Shown in pieces: positions 42,069-51,211 of a stretch of DNA of 64,000 nucleotides. This stretch comes from DASXUX01 sp036504595 (GTDB taxonomy: Bacteria > Planctomycetota > SZUA-567 > H5-PLA8). Location: the NCBI GenBank assembly GCA_036504595.1, contig DASXUX010000001.1, positions 158,176 to 222,175 on the forward strand. The letters run 5' to 3'. Both the position numbers and the translations under genes were made by a program. Below the pieces are notes generated by a model, which saw nothing but the letters and a program-made list of their open reading frames with translations, did not search any database and had not been told where the DNA came from. Every line of letters starts with the position of its first letter. The first letter of the stretch is position 1.

Positions 42069-43421
42069 TCACGCCGGTTGCATTAATCTGATTTTTCGAG
42101 CTTGAATGGTCGATCCATGAGTAACCTTCTCATGGAGAGCGCGCTTTGCAGACAGAACATCCAGACAAGGCGAGCATTCGGGCAAAACTGTTGGCGCAGT
42201 ACGAAGCCGAACTGAAGAAGATGTTTCCAGACGAGTCGAGCGGCCCGTTGCCATTCTCGTTCGATGCGGTCGAAGCAGCGGCCGTGCGCACGGGCGAGCC
42301 GAGACCTCCTGCTGCCGCCGCAGTGCCGTTGAGCAGCAATCAAGCAGGCCGCCAAGAAGTTGCGGCCAGACCTGCTCGAATCGGCCCCAAAGGTCGGCGT
42401 CCAGCAGCCGTTGAGCGTGGCTCAGCGGCTGGGCGGTGACATTTAGGCAACGGTCGGCAAGGTCTCCCCTGGCTACCACGTCGGCGATGCTGTTGATAAT
42501 GACAGGCCGCCGCAAACTGATGCTGAACAACTCGCTATTGGTGTACAGTTTTCGGGTGGTGCGGGCCGCGCCGGTCACGATGCAGCAGAGCGTGTCGGAG
42601 AACCAGGCCGGGATGGTGCTCATGTTTTCGAGCGCCAGCACCCATTGGTTGTTCGCCGTCAACATCACTTGCTCCTCGCTGGTCGGCGCAACCAGCATGT
42701 CCGCCCGACTCGGATCAATCAGCCGGCGCAGGATTCGGCACAACGTGGTTTTGGCGCTTCTGTGTGCTCCCGTGACGACCATTGCCGCACAGGCGATGCT
42801 CGGACGCAAGCCCCCGCACAACCAGCCGCAGACCAGCGGGAAATCCACGTCATCGACGTTGATGAGCGCCCGCAGGCCGGCCAATGAACCGCCTGGCTGC
42901 GGCACTGGCAGCGGCAGAGAGTCCGGCGTGCGAACGAATCGAACGGGCACCTGCGCGGCTTCCAGCACCCGCCACGCTGATGCTGTAATCTCGATCACCT
43001 GCCGTTTGTCGTTGCCCAAATCCAACCAGATGCGATTGTCTTCGTCCAACACACGAATCCCGACCCTGATTTCCGGCCCGTCCAGGGCACGCCAGCGCAG
43101 CGACTCGAACGCCGCCCCCCAAGCATCCTTGTTCGGCGGGTTGCCGTAGCGGGATTCAAACTGGCGACCTACACGGTCTTTGATGCGTTGGTCTCGGAGC
43201 GCAAACGTCTGAAGACAACCGTCCGCCGTGTAGGATGCGTATGGCTCGCAGCCGCAGTGGAACAGTTCGAGTATCTCGGGGCCAATCTCCACAAGCTGCG
43301 CGGCCTGGTTGGGCCGGGCGCCCTTGCGGTTCTGTAGGCCCATTTCCCGCTCGAACTCGTCGGCGGCATCGGCCAATTCCGATGTGCTGTCGTAAGCGGT
43401 GAGGTTCAGAATTCGGTTCAC
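42069..43421 (-). CDS. Helicase/primase-associated ATPase, C-terminus replaced
   Basis: P-loop ATPase of phage or plasmid replication type, 450 codons. The Walker A position (residues 218-225) reads GAHRSAKT, with Ala in place of the invariant Gly before Lys. TTLCRILRRLIDP follows, then NNQWVLALENMS (Walker B region) and SLRRPVIINSIADVVARGDL, which match the post-Walker part of DnaB/primase-helicase-like proteins that share modules with AEP primases. After about residue 376 (near 42295) the sequence becomes Arg/Ser-rich and non-native; on the other strand that stretch reads as a transposase-like N-terminus. The gene is probably truncated and inactive. It is 11 bp downstream of the primase. 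Confidence 0.6.
   Translation of the reverse strand: MNRILNLTAYDSTSELADAADEFEREMGLQNRKGARPNQAAQLVEIGPEILELFHCGCEPYASYTADGCLQTFALRDQRIKDRVGRQFESRYGNPPNKDAWGAAFESLRWRALDGPEIRVGIRVLDEDNRIWLDLGNDKRQVIEITASAWRVLEAAQVPVRFVRTPDSLPLPVPQPGGSLAGLRALINVDDVDFPLVCGWLCGGLRPSIACAAMVVTGAHRSAKTTLCRILRRLIDPSRADMLVAPTSEEQVMLTANNQWVLALENMSTIPAWFSDTLCCIVTGAARTTRKLYTNSELFSISLRRPVIINSIADVVARGDLADRCLNVTAQPLSHAQRLLDADLWGRFEQVWPQLLGGLLDCCSTALRRQQEVSARPCARPLLRPHRTRMATGRSTRLETSSSVRLRTAPTVLPECSPCLDVLSAKRALHEKVTHGSTIQARKIRLMQPA
42146..42298 (+). pseudogene. Transposase-like N-terminal fragment
   Basis: About 51 residues from a TTG start with GGAG upstream: IRAKLLAQYEAELKKMF, then DAVEAAAVRTG. The pattern resembles the N-terminus of ISKra4-type transposases from memory, but I could not search it. 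It stops making sense at about 42298, which is where the native part of the opposite-strand helicase gene ends (about 42295). The two genes therefore meet at a recombination junction. Confidence 0.35.
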
Positions 43422-43432
43422 GGACTTCTCCT

Positions 43433-44314
43433 TTATTGGTCGATGTCAAAGGCGATGAGGGGCTTGTGGATGCTATCCGGCCCGGAAAGCAAGGCTATGC
43501 CACGGTCTGAGATGGCGAGGAATGCGTTGGGATTCTGAAGCTCCGTGCCGGCCGAGCAGGTTTCGAATGGCACCAGTTCCTTTAGCGCCTGCTGAGCTTC
43601 CACCACGTGGCAGTTCCATTGGCGTGGTAGCTCGCCGCTGTTGCCAACAGGAATCTCAAGGGCGGCAATGATACGCCGCACCAGCGGGCCGCAGTCGGCC
43701 AGCGTCACGGCGGCCCGCCCAGATGCACGGCCGCCGTGTGACGAACGCGGCAGAGCTGGCAGGTTATCGAGGTCAACATCGATCAACTCGCCCATCTGGA
43801 CATCTCGCTGCCAACCGTCGATGCTCCATATTTTCAGCGCATTGACCGTGCTGCAAATGTGCTCCACGCCGCCGGCATGAAGTCGCTCGATAAATGGCGA
43901 CATCATTCGTTGTGCCAGCGCTTGGGCCTGGCTGCGACTGCCGCACAGAAGTGGCTCCTTCCAGACCAGAAACACGTGGGCGCCAAATCCGCCGCCGCTG
44001 ATTCTGACGTATGCCTCCGGGAGGATTCTGGCGACCGTTCCCGGCAGGTTGGAAACGTCAGGATTGTCATCCCTGTCGATGTCCAGGCCGCCGAACACAA
44101 GCTGGACCGGCTGCTGCTCGTAGCCGGCGTCATAATGCTCCACCATCCCGCCCCAGACCGAGATGTACTCAAGCTGCTCGACGGGCGGGAGGGAGCGGCC
44201 CCGCTCGGATCGCGGGCTCCAGTCCTTCCAACAGTCGTAAGCCTTATAGTGCAAGATGGGCTTCCACTCGGCGCGGCCCTGGCGGTAAACCCACGCCAAG
44301 GCCGCCGAGATCAT
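43433..44314 (-). CDS. AEP-type DNA primase (PrimPol-like)
   Basis: Protein of 293 residues with archaeo-eukaryotic primase motifs: LVFGGLDIDRDD (Asp78 and Asp80, metal ligands) and RISGGGFGAHVFLVW (S-x-x-G-x-H type, His113), plus a short third motif region around LKIWSIDGW. Such primases pair with helicase-like ATPases in plasmids and phages, and the next gene fits. A 36-codon frame starting MKLDWTPEEMELTH at 44354 overlaps the start, so an upstream frameshift may have shortened the protein. It is probably a remnant of an integrated element. Confidence 0.6.
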   Translation of the reverse strand: MISAALAWVYRQGRAEWKPILHYKAYDCWKDWSPRSERGRSLPPVEQLEYISVWGGMVEHYDAGYEQQPVQLVFGGLDIDRDDNPDVSNLPGTVARILPEAYVRISGGGFGAHVFLVWKEPLLCGSRSQAQALAQRMMSPFIERLHAGGVEHICSTVNALKIWSIDGWQRDVQMGELIDVDLDNLPALPRSSHGGRASGRAAVTLADCGPLVRRIIAALEIPVGNSGELPRQWNCHVVEAQQALKELVPFETCSAGTELQNPNAFLAISDRGIALLSGPDSIHKPLIAFDIDQ

Positions 44315-44366
44315 GCGTCAGTTCCATTTCTTCCGGCGTCCAGTCGAGTTTCATGGTCGCCGCCCT

Positions 44367-45098
44367 CTACTTCTTGTAGGCCAACACGGTGCGACCGTTG
44401 ACGATGGCCGCCGAAACGTTCACTTTGTCGCCAACCACCAGCGACTGCTCTGCGCGGCGGAGCCACACGGCCGGCACCGGCAGGTCTTCGTCGACGAAAC
44501 GCACGGAAGCAGGCCCGCCAGCATCGGGCCTCCAAACTCGTGTCGGCAGTATTGCAGTCCGTTGCCCACGCCGCTGGTAGGCCCGCAACCGTCTCTGCTC
44601 GCTCCGGATCTGGCGCATCCAGGCACGCAGCGCACGTGGGCTTGGGGCCAGAACGCCGCCGGAGTCCAACCGTTGCTTCAGTAACTCAGCGGGAATCCTG
44701 CGTGCTCCGTCCAGCATAGCAGCCCGAACGATGTCTTTGGCGGTCTGAAACCGCGCCGGGGTGTGGTCCCGTCGCTGGTGGCACACGGCACCCGCCCCGC
44801 GCTGCTCATAGGCGGTCCCCAGCCGTTCAACGGTTCGGCGGCTGAAACTGGAGAAGACTCTTGCTTCCCATTCCCGCCCAGCGAGGAGATAGGACAAGAG
44901 CCATGCGTGAGTCCTCGCGCCAAACGTCCCATCTTCGCATCCCAGGCCCGCCAATGCGACGATCGTTGCCTCGGTGGCCACGAGAACCTCTCGGCACTCA
45001 GAATCGCTCTGGATGCCGCAGGAGCCTGCCTGCGCAGCCTTCTCAGGCTTCGGCGTGCAAGCAAGAGAACCCAGCAGAACCTCGGCCACAGCCTTCAC
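44367..45098 (-). CDS. Hypothetical protein, 243 aa, in the replication module
   Basis: Not recognised. Middle part LDGARRIPAELLKQRLDSGG, then LRAWMRQIRSEQRRLRAYQR, is basic and helical and could bind nucleic acid. The C-terminus VVGDKVNVSAAIVNGRTVL looks like a small beta domain. It lies directly upstream of the primase and 66 bp downstream of the giant protein gene, same strand. Its association with the primase and helicase is by position only. Confidence 0.45.
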   Translation of the reverse strand: MKAVAEVLLGSLACTPKPEKAAQAGSCGIQSDSECREVLVATEATIVALAGLGCEDGTFGARTHAWLLSYLLAGREWEARVFSSFSRRTVERLGTAYEQRGAGAVCHQRRDHTPARFQTAKDIVRAAMLDGARRIPAELLKQRLDSGGVLAPSPRALRAWMRQIRSEQRRLRAYQRRGQRTAILPTRVWRPDAGGPASVRFVDEDLPVPAVWLRRAEQSLVVGDKVNVSAAIVNGRTVLAYKK

Positions 45099-45164
45099 CA
45101 GAACGTGATGGTGACCGGGGCGCGGTCACGAGTAATACATCCTACCCAAACTTTGCTTTGCGAA

Positions 45165-48100
45165 TCATTTTGCCGTACCGATTTTACCGGCGGTGGCCTT
45201 GTACTGGAACGTCTTGCTCGCCTCGTAGGCCAGTGGGTCCACCATAATGATGACCGATATGTTGATGGGTTTTGTGGCACCGTAAGTGCCCAGATCGTCG
45301 AAACCAAACGTCTCGAACTTGTTCAGCAGCGGCTCGCCCTTGACGGTTAGCGAAAACTTTGCCGGCGTCGCTTTGAAGACGCCGTTCTTCATCTTGCCGC
45401 TCATTTTGAAACTGCTGCCGCCGCTGGTGCCCCGGCCCTTGGCATTCAAAGTGAACTCTTTCTTAAGATCACCCATCAGCACAGTCACCTTGCGGTCCTG
45501 CGGCTTGAAGAACTTGTTGACAGGAAGCGTGCCCAAAAGCCGCAGCGCGTCCTTGCTGCCATTTGTAAAGGTGAACTTCACCGACCCCTTGCTGATGACG
45601 AACGCATTGTTGGTTCCTTCAGCCCAGGACGGATCGCCGCCATCATCTGTGCCAGGAGGCGCCGCGGCCTCGCCTACGACAATGTCCATCTTCTGCGTCG
45701 CGCTGGCCGCGCCGTCGGAGACAGTCAGCGTCACGGTGTAAACGCCGGCCGATGGGTAAATGTGGCTCGTAGTGGCCCCTGAACCGGTACTGCCATCGCC
45801 AAAATCCCAACTGTAATCGAGCTGGTCGTCCTCTGCATCGGCGGCCGAAGCGCTGAAGCTGATCGTGCTGCCGGTGACTCCCAACTCGGCACTCGGATGG
45901 GATTCAAGCGCCGGCGGCGTCTCCGCCGCCCCGGATGGCCTGCTAATGGTCACTTGTAATGTCTGCGTGTCCAAACCAAAGCGGTTCGTGGCCCTGAGCG
46001 TTACCCTTGCGACACCCGCGGCTGTTGGAGTGCCCGAGATCGTGTCGCCGGAAAAGGCCAAGCCCGGCGGCAAGTTTGCCGCCGCAAATGTCAGCGGCGT
46101 GCTTCCCGAGGCTGCAAGCTGATAGCTGAATGAGCTTCCGCGAGTGGCCGTTGCAGTAAGCGGAGAGGTGATCCTCGGCGCCACGCCGGCCATTACGTTC
46201 AACACTTGTTGGACATTGGGCGCAGCGTTCCAGTTTGCGTCCCCAGTTTGGGATGCGGTGATCGTGCAGGAGCCCACGCCGACGAGGTGGATTTTGCCGT
46301 TTGCGATGGTTGATACATTCGTATCGCTGCTGAAGTAACACACCGCGAGCTTGGACGCTGCCATCGCACCCGGATCGAAGTCCGCATCGCCTTCAGTCTT
46401 CGCCGGCAGAGCGCCAAATGTGATCGCCTGATCAGCTTTGGCGATGGTTAACTTACTCTCGCCAAATACAAGACTGTAGTTGCCGCTGGCGCTCAGCGTC
46501 CCCTGACTGATCGGGTAGGTGCCGGCATCTTCGCCAGCCGGGCGCGTCAAGCGACCCGTCAAGCGATCTCCCGAAACCAACGTGCCACTCGTGATCTGAT
46601 ACGTCAGCGCCGGGTCGGCGTCGCCGTACACTTTGCTCTTGGCGTCAGCGGTGACAGTGATGCCCCTGGAGTTAATCGCTAGGTTTGCGCCGATATACGT
46701 GAAGTCATAGTTCGCACCCGCCGTGAGCGTCCCTTGCTGAATAGCATAGGTGCCCGCATTCTCGCCCGCGATGCGTGACAGACTGCCCGTCAACTGCTCG
46801 CCGGCCGCTAGCGACCCGCCGGTGATCTGATACGTCATCGCCGGGTCGGCGTCGCCGTACACTTTGCTCTTGGCGTTAGCGGTGACAGTGATGCCCCTGG
46901 CATTGATCGCTAGGTTCGCGCCGATATACGTGAAGTCATAGTTCGCACCCGCCGTGAGCGTCCCCTGCTGAATAGCATAGGTGCCCGCATTCTCGCCCGC
47001 GATGCGTGACAGACTGCCCGTCAACTGCTCGCCGGCCGCTAGCGACCCGCCGGTGATCTGATACGTCAGCGCCGGGTCGGCGTCAGCGTAGACTTTGCCT
47101 TTAGCGTCAGCCGTCACGGTCATTGGCCGCGGCGTGATAGTGGCCGTCGTGGACGGCTCGGTGATGCTGTAATTTCCCGCCTGCGTCCCTGTCAGCGACA
47201 GCCCGCTGACACTGACCGCTTTGCCCCCGCCCACGTTCGCGTCAGCGAACGTACCCGTTGCAATCCCAGCCAGGGAGACATCATCTGTCCCGACAACGCC
47301 ATTCAGCGACCCCGGCGCTCCAGTTAGCGCCACCGCTCTCGTGCCGTCATAGACTTTGTCACTCGCCCCAATGCCAGAAACCGTCAGCGTCTTGGCCTTG
47401 ATCTCGCCGCTGGTGTCATTCACAAAGGTGATGCTGTAGTTGTTGCTCCCGTTGCCGTCGTTCACCGTTCCGGAGGGCGCCAGCGTCTTATTTCGGCCGA
47501 CATTCCTATTGTCGAACGTCTGCGTCCAGGTCGCGCTGTCGCCCGCCGCCAGGCTCCCAGAGGTAATGGCCGGCGCGACCGCCGAAGACGTTGTGCCGTC
47601 GTAGGTTTTACTGTCGCTTGCGGCACTGACGGTGATTGCGCGTGGACTGACGCTGATACCTGCCTGTGCGCCTGTGATCGTCCCTGTAACGGTGTCCGTC
47701 GCTGTAATGGCGTGCGTCCCTACGGTCTTAAGCGTCGCGCTGAAACTGTGAACGCCGTTGTCAGCGGGGACGAACGTATAATTGGCAGGCAAGCTCGCGG
47801 CGGCATCGCTGCTGAAGTGAATCGACCCCACGTAGCCGGTAGCGACGTCGCCGACCGCGTCTTTGGCGGTAACCGTGAAGCTTCCGGCTGTGCCTGAAAC
47901 AATAGAAACGGGGAAACCAGCTACCACCAGCGTGGCGGCTGGTCCGCCGATGACGCTGACACTCCCGGAAGTCCCCGTTTTGCCACTGGCCGACGCCGCC
48001 GTAAACGTCCCGGTAGTCTCATTGCCGGTGAACGTTATGCCCAACGCCGTGAGATTCGCGACGCCGTTGACAAAGTCGCCTGCGCGATCAATCGTAGTGT

Positions 48101-50705
48101 CGCTGCCGGAGCCGAGCCCGGATACAGTGCCGGTAAGCGGGGCGTTGGCCGTGACCGTCACGGGGTCCGCTGAAGCGTCGAAAGTCTTAACCGTATTTCC
48201 GTTGACGTCTTGAGCCGTCAGCGTGTTCGTGCCAGTGAAGGCCACACCGTTCACCTGCGGACTGCACAGGGTAAGAGCGAATTGACCCAACGGCCCCGGA
48301 CAAACCACGTACGCGGATTGTGCCTCGGTTTTGCCGCCATAGCCATCGTCAACAGTCACACGCATGCTTATGTACTTGAACGGGTCGGCTCCTGTCAGCG
48401 TGTACGTGTTCGTAGTCGCGCCGGAAATCGGGGCGCCCTTCGTCCCGCCCTCATCGTCGGCGCGCAGCCACTGGTAGGAATAGGTCAACGTGTCGCCTTC
48501 GGCATCGCTCCAGGTTCCGGTTGTGGCATTGAGCGTGTTGCCTACAACGTACGTTCCCGAAACCGCCGGCAAAACTGCATTGGTAGGGCTGGTATTGTAC
48601 CATTTGGCGAAGTAGCAAGAAACCTTGCCCCCTGCCGTTCCGAAGGCTCCCCCTGCGTATACGCTTCCGCTATTATCCGTGGCCAGCGAGAAAACAACTG
48701 GCGAATAGCCACGGATGCCCGATCCGAGTGGCGACCAGGACGAGCCATTCCACTTGGCAATATTGTTGGCACTCATGCCTCCCGCAGTGGTAAACCTGCC
48801 CGCAGCGTAAAGGCTGCCGGCGCCGTCCATGGCCAATGCATAAACGTAAGGACTACTGCCAGCCATTCCCGAACCAAGTGCGGACCAAGACGAGCCATTC
48901 CACTTGGCAGCGTTATTGGCGCTCACGCCCCCGGCCGTCGTGAAATTGCCCCCTGCGTATAGGTTACCACTGCCGTCCAAGACCAAGGTACAAACGGAAG
49001 GACTGCTGGCGCCCATTCCGACCCCGAGTGCCGACCAAGAGAAGCCATCCCATCTAGCAACGCCATTGGCGCTCACACTACCTGCAGTGGTGAAACCACC
49101 ACCCGCGTAGACGCTCCCACTGTTATCTACGACCAGCGTGTTAACGGACGGAGTACCACCGGTGACTCCCGAACCGAGCGCCGACCATGAGGAGCCATTC
49201 CACTTGGCTACGCGGTTGGCGCTCACGCCGCCCGCCGTCGTAAACCAGCCCCCCGCGTAAAGGTTGCCGCCGGCATCCATGGCCAAGGCGTAAACTTGAG
49301 CGCCCATCCCCGTGCCAAGAGCAGACCAGGAGAAGCCGTTCCACTTGGCAATGTAGTTGACGGTCACACCATCCGCTTTCGAAAACCACCCGCCGGCATA
49401 CAGGTTGCCGCTACCGTCGAAGAGCAGCGCCGAAACCTCGCCGTTCATACCCGAGCCCAGCGCGGTCCAGGACGTTCCATCCCACCTGGCAACGTAATTC
49501 GCGCTCACGCCGCCTATCATGGTGAAATCGCCTCCCGCGTACACGTTGCCGTTGTCGTCCACGGCCACAACCCTGAATCCATCATTCGTTCCCGTGCCGA
49601 GCGCAGACCAGGATGAACCATTCCACTTGGCTATGTTGCACGCGCTTGCGTTCCCGGCTGTCGGAAAAACGCCGCCTACGTACACGTTGCCGCCTCCGTC
49701 CACGGCCAGCCCGCTAAGACCCGAGCCCGAGGTTCCCGAGCCTAGCGCCGACCAGGACGAGCCATTCCATTTGGCAACGTAATGGACGCTAACGCCTCCC
49801 GCAGTGGCAAACCAGCCTGCGGCGTACATGTTGCTGGCGCCACCCATGGCCAATGCAATAACGCTAGAATTCATGCCCGATCCGAGCGCCGACCAGGACG
49901 AGCCATTCCACTTGGCAATATTGTTGGCGCCCACAGCTCCCGCCGTCGTGAAGCTGCCCCCTGCATACAGATTGCTACTTCCGTCCAAAACCAGTGCCTT
50001 AAGGTAAGGACTGCTGCCGCCCATTCCTGTTCCGAGTGCCGACCAAGCAGAGCCGTTCCACTTGGCAACACAATTGGCGCTTACACCGCCCGCTGTGGTG
50101 AAACCACCCCCAGCGTATACGCTGCCGCTGGCGTCCACGGTGAGCGCGTTTACGGAGTTGTTCATTCCCGAGCCGAGCGCCGACCAGGACGAGCCATCCC
50201 ATTTAGCTATGCGGTTCGCGCTCACGCCCCCTGCTGCCGTAAACCGTCCGCCTGCGTATACACTGCCGCTGCCGTCTACGCTTAGGGAGTACACGGAGCC
50301 GTACAAATTCATCCCTGAGCCGAGCGCCGACCAGGACGAACCGTTCCACTTCGCAACATAATTTGCGCTCACGCCACCTGCTGTCGTGAAATCACCGCCC
50401 GCATAAACGTTCCCGCTGCCGTCTACAGCCAGCGCCCATACCGCGTCGTTCATACCCGAACCCAGCGGCGACCAGGACGAACCATCCCATTTGGCAACGT
50501 AGTTTACAACCTTGTCGTGCATGACCACAAACATCCCGCCAGCGTACAGGTTGCCGTTGCCATCCACAGCCAGCGCGTTTACCTGTCTGTCCGCGCCGGC
50601 AACGGTGAACCCGCTGGCCCAATGGTCATCCGCCGCTCCCCACGCGGCTTCCGTCGCGAGGGCAAGCAACACGGCGGTGAAGATACCTATACGTGTCGTT
50701 TTCAT
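45165..50705 (-). CDS. Giant secreted repeat protein (beta-propeller-like, MBG, Ig-like, PKD)
   Basis: Protein of 1846 residues. Signal peptide MKTTRIGIFTAVLLALATEA with GGAGGATG upstream. Residues about 40-670 hold 13 repeats of about 47 residues with the core AKWNGSSWSALGSGM and NVYAGGDFTTAGG, likely a propeller-type fold. Then come cadherin/Ig-like regions, YDG/MBG domains (KVYGDADPALTYQITGG), an Ig-like He_PIG segment (PPGLAFSGDTISGTPT), a PKD domain (YSWDFGDGSTGSG) and a C-terminal domain (FTNGSKDALRLLGTLPVNK). It is probably a cell-surface or extracellular adhesin. No sortase or PEP-CTERM anchor is seen. The gene stands alone with a 506-bp upstream gap. Confidence 0.85.
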   Translation of the reverse strand: MKTTRIGIFTAVLLALATEAAWGAADDHWASGFTVAGADRQVNALAVDGNGNLYAGGMFVVMHDKVVNYVAKWDGSSWSPLGSGMNDAVWALAVDGSGNVYAGGDFTTAGGVSANYVAKWNGSSWSALGSGMNLYGSVYSLSVDGSGSVYAGGRFTAAGGVSANRIAKWDGSSWSALGSGMNNSVNALTVDASGSVYAGGGFTTAGGVSANCVAKWNGSAWSALGTGMGGSSPYLKALVLDGSSNLYAGGSFTTAGAVGANNIAKWNGSSWSALGSGMNSSVIALAMGGASNMYAAGWFATAGGVSVHYVAKWNGSSWSALGSGTSGSGLSGLAVDGGGNVYVGGVFPTAGNASACNIAKWNGSSWSALGTGTNDGFRVVAVDDNGNVYAGGDFTMIGGVSANYVARWDGTSWTALGSGMNGEVSALLFDGSGNLYAGGWFSKADGVTVNYIAKWNGFSWSALGTGMGAQVYALAMDAGGNLYAGGWFTTAGGVSANRVAKWNGSSWSALGSGVTGGTPSVNTLVVDNSGSVYAGGGFTTAGSVSANGVARWDGFSWSALGVGMGASSPSVCTLVLDGSGNLYAGGNFTTAGGVSANNAAKWNGSSWSALGSGMAGSSPYVYALAMDGAGSLYAAGRFTTAGGMSANNIAKWNGSSWSPLGSGIRGYSPVVFSLATDNSGSVYAGGAFGTAGGKVSCYFAKWYNTSPTNAVLPAVSGTYVVGNTLNATTGTWSDAEGDTLTYSYQWLRADDEGGTKGAPISGATTNTYTLTGADPFKYISMRVTVDDGYGGKTEAQSAYVVCPGPLGQFALTLCSPQVNGVAFTGTNTLTAQDVNGNTVKTFDASADPVTVTANAPLTGTVSGLGSGSDTTIDRAGDFVNGVANLTALGITFTGNETTGTFTAASASGKTGTSGSVSVIGGPAATLVVAGFPVSIVSGTAGSFTVTAKDAVGDVATGYVGSIHFSSDAAASLPANYTFVPADNGVHSFSATLKTVGTHAITATDTVTGTITGAQAGISVSPRAITVSAASDSKTYDGTTSSAVAPAITSGSLAAGDSATWTQTFDNRNVGRNKTLAPSGTVNDGNGSNNYSITFVNDTSGEIKAKTLTVSGIGASDKVYDGTRAVALTGAPGSLNGVVGTDDVSLAGIATGTFADANVGGGKAVSVSGLSLTGTQAGNYSITEPSTTATITPRPMTVTADAKGKVYADADPALTYQITGGSLAAGEQLTGSLSRIAGENAGTYAIQQGTLTAGANYDFTYIGANLAINARGITVTANAKSKVYGDADPAMTYQITGGSLAAGEQLTGSLSRIAGENAGTYAIQQGTLTAGANYDFTYIGANLAINSRGITVTADAKSKVYGDADPALTYQITSGTLVSGDRLTGRLTRPAGEDAGTYPISQGTLSASGNYSLVFGESKLTIAKADQAITFGALPAKTEGDADFDPGAMAASKLAVCYFSSDTNVSTIANGKIHLVGVGSCTITASQTGDANWNAAPNVQQVLNVMAGVAPRITSPLTATATRGSSFSYQLAASGSTPLTFAAANLPPGLAFSGDTISGTPTAAGVARVTLRATNRFGLDTQTLQVTISRPSGAAETPPALESHPSAELGVTGSTISFSASAADAEDDQLDYSWDFGDGSTGSGATTSHIYPSAGVYTVTLTVSDGAASATQKMDIVVGEAAAPPGTDDGGDPSWAEGTNNAFVISKGSVKFTFTNGSKDALRLLGTLPVNKFFKPQDRKVTVLMGDLKKEFTLNAKGRGTSGGSSFKMSGKMKNGVFKATPAKFSLTVKGEPLLNKFETFGFDDLGTYGATKPINISVIIMVDPLAYEASKTFQYKATAGKIGTAK
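46651..47112. repeat. Two near-identical 231-bp tandem units inside the giant gene
   Basis: The unit beginning GTGACAGTGATGCCCCTGG at 46651 recurs at 46882 with very few differences, 231 bp (77 codons) each. Both encode one MBG domain. A third, more diverged unit lies at about 46420-46650. The near identity indicates recent expansion. Confidence 0.8.
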
Positions 50706-51211
50706 AGCAACGCATCCTCCAGCCTCAAAATATGTCTGTTGGGATCAAGGCCCGTTCGAGCAGCCATACGCTCCTCCTTGACGATCTCGTGTGGTGGGAG
50801 CTCTTAAAATTGACTCGGTCACCGTTTTCTAGTACACGCACGCACGTAAGTAAAGCCTTTTCCGGCGCTTGATAAAAGTTGCACGTGCAATGACGCGCGG
50901 AAAGCGACTGGCAAAGCAGTTGCCTCGCCCACAGGCGAACTGGGCAGTGAAGACATTCAGAGCGTGAAGCTTTCACCAAGAACACCGCCGATACGGTGCA
51001 GTTGCGGAGCACGGTTGAAGGGCGGGAGCCAGTGAGACGCGAAGATGAAGGATGGCAGGCCGCGAAGCCATCCATAATCTGAGTATCGGAAGTGTGTCTT
51101 TTCGCAGCAGCGTCGCCCAGTCATCCAGTAGGATGCCGCTTGGGGAACAGGCGCCGACTTGGTACGCTCTGAAGGTGGCGAAATCAATTCGTGCGATAAC
51201 GGAGGAACACG
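50706..51211. other. 506-bp gene-free divergent region
   Basis: Between the divergent starts of the giant protein (50705) and the DUF5703 gene (51212). Short frames on both strands lack ribosome sites and family resemblance. GGAGGAACACG lies just before 51212. It must hold both promoters; I see no clear operator or repeat. Confidence 0.5.

Noticed and set aside
42436..43149. Plus-strand frame of 237 codons
   Set aside because: Antisense to the helicase-like gene, with no ribosome site and no recognisable domain.
43140..43170. tRNA-like GGATTCAAACTGGCGACC stretch
   Set aside because: It lies inside the helicase-like coding frame and no cloverleaf can be drawn around it.
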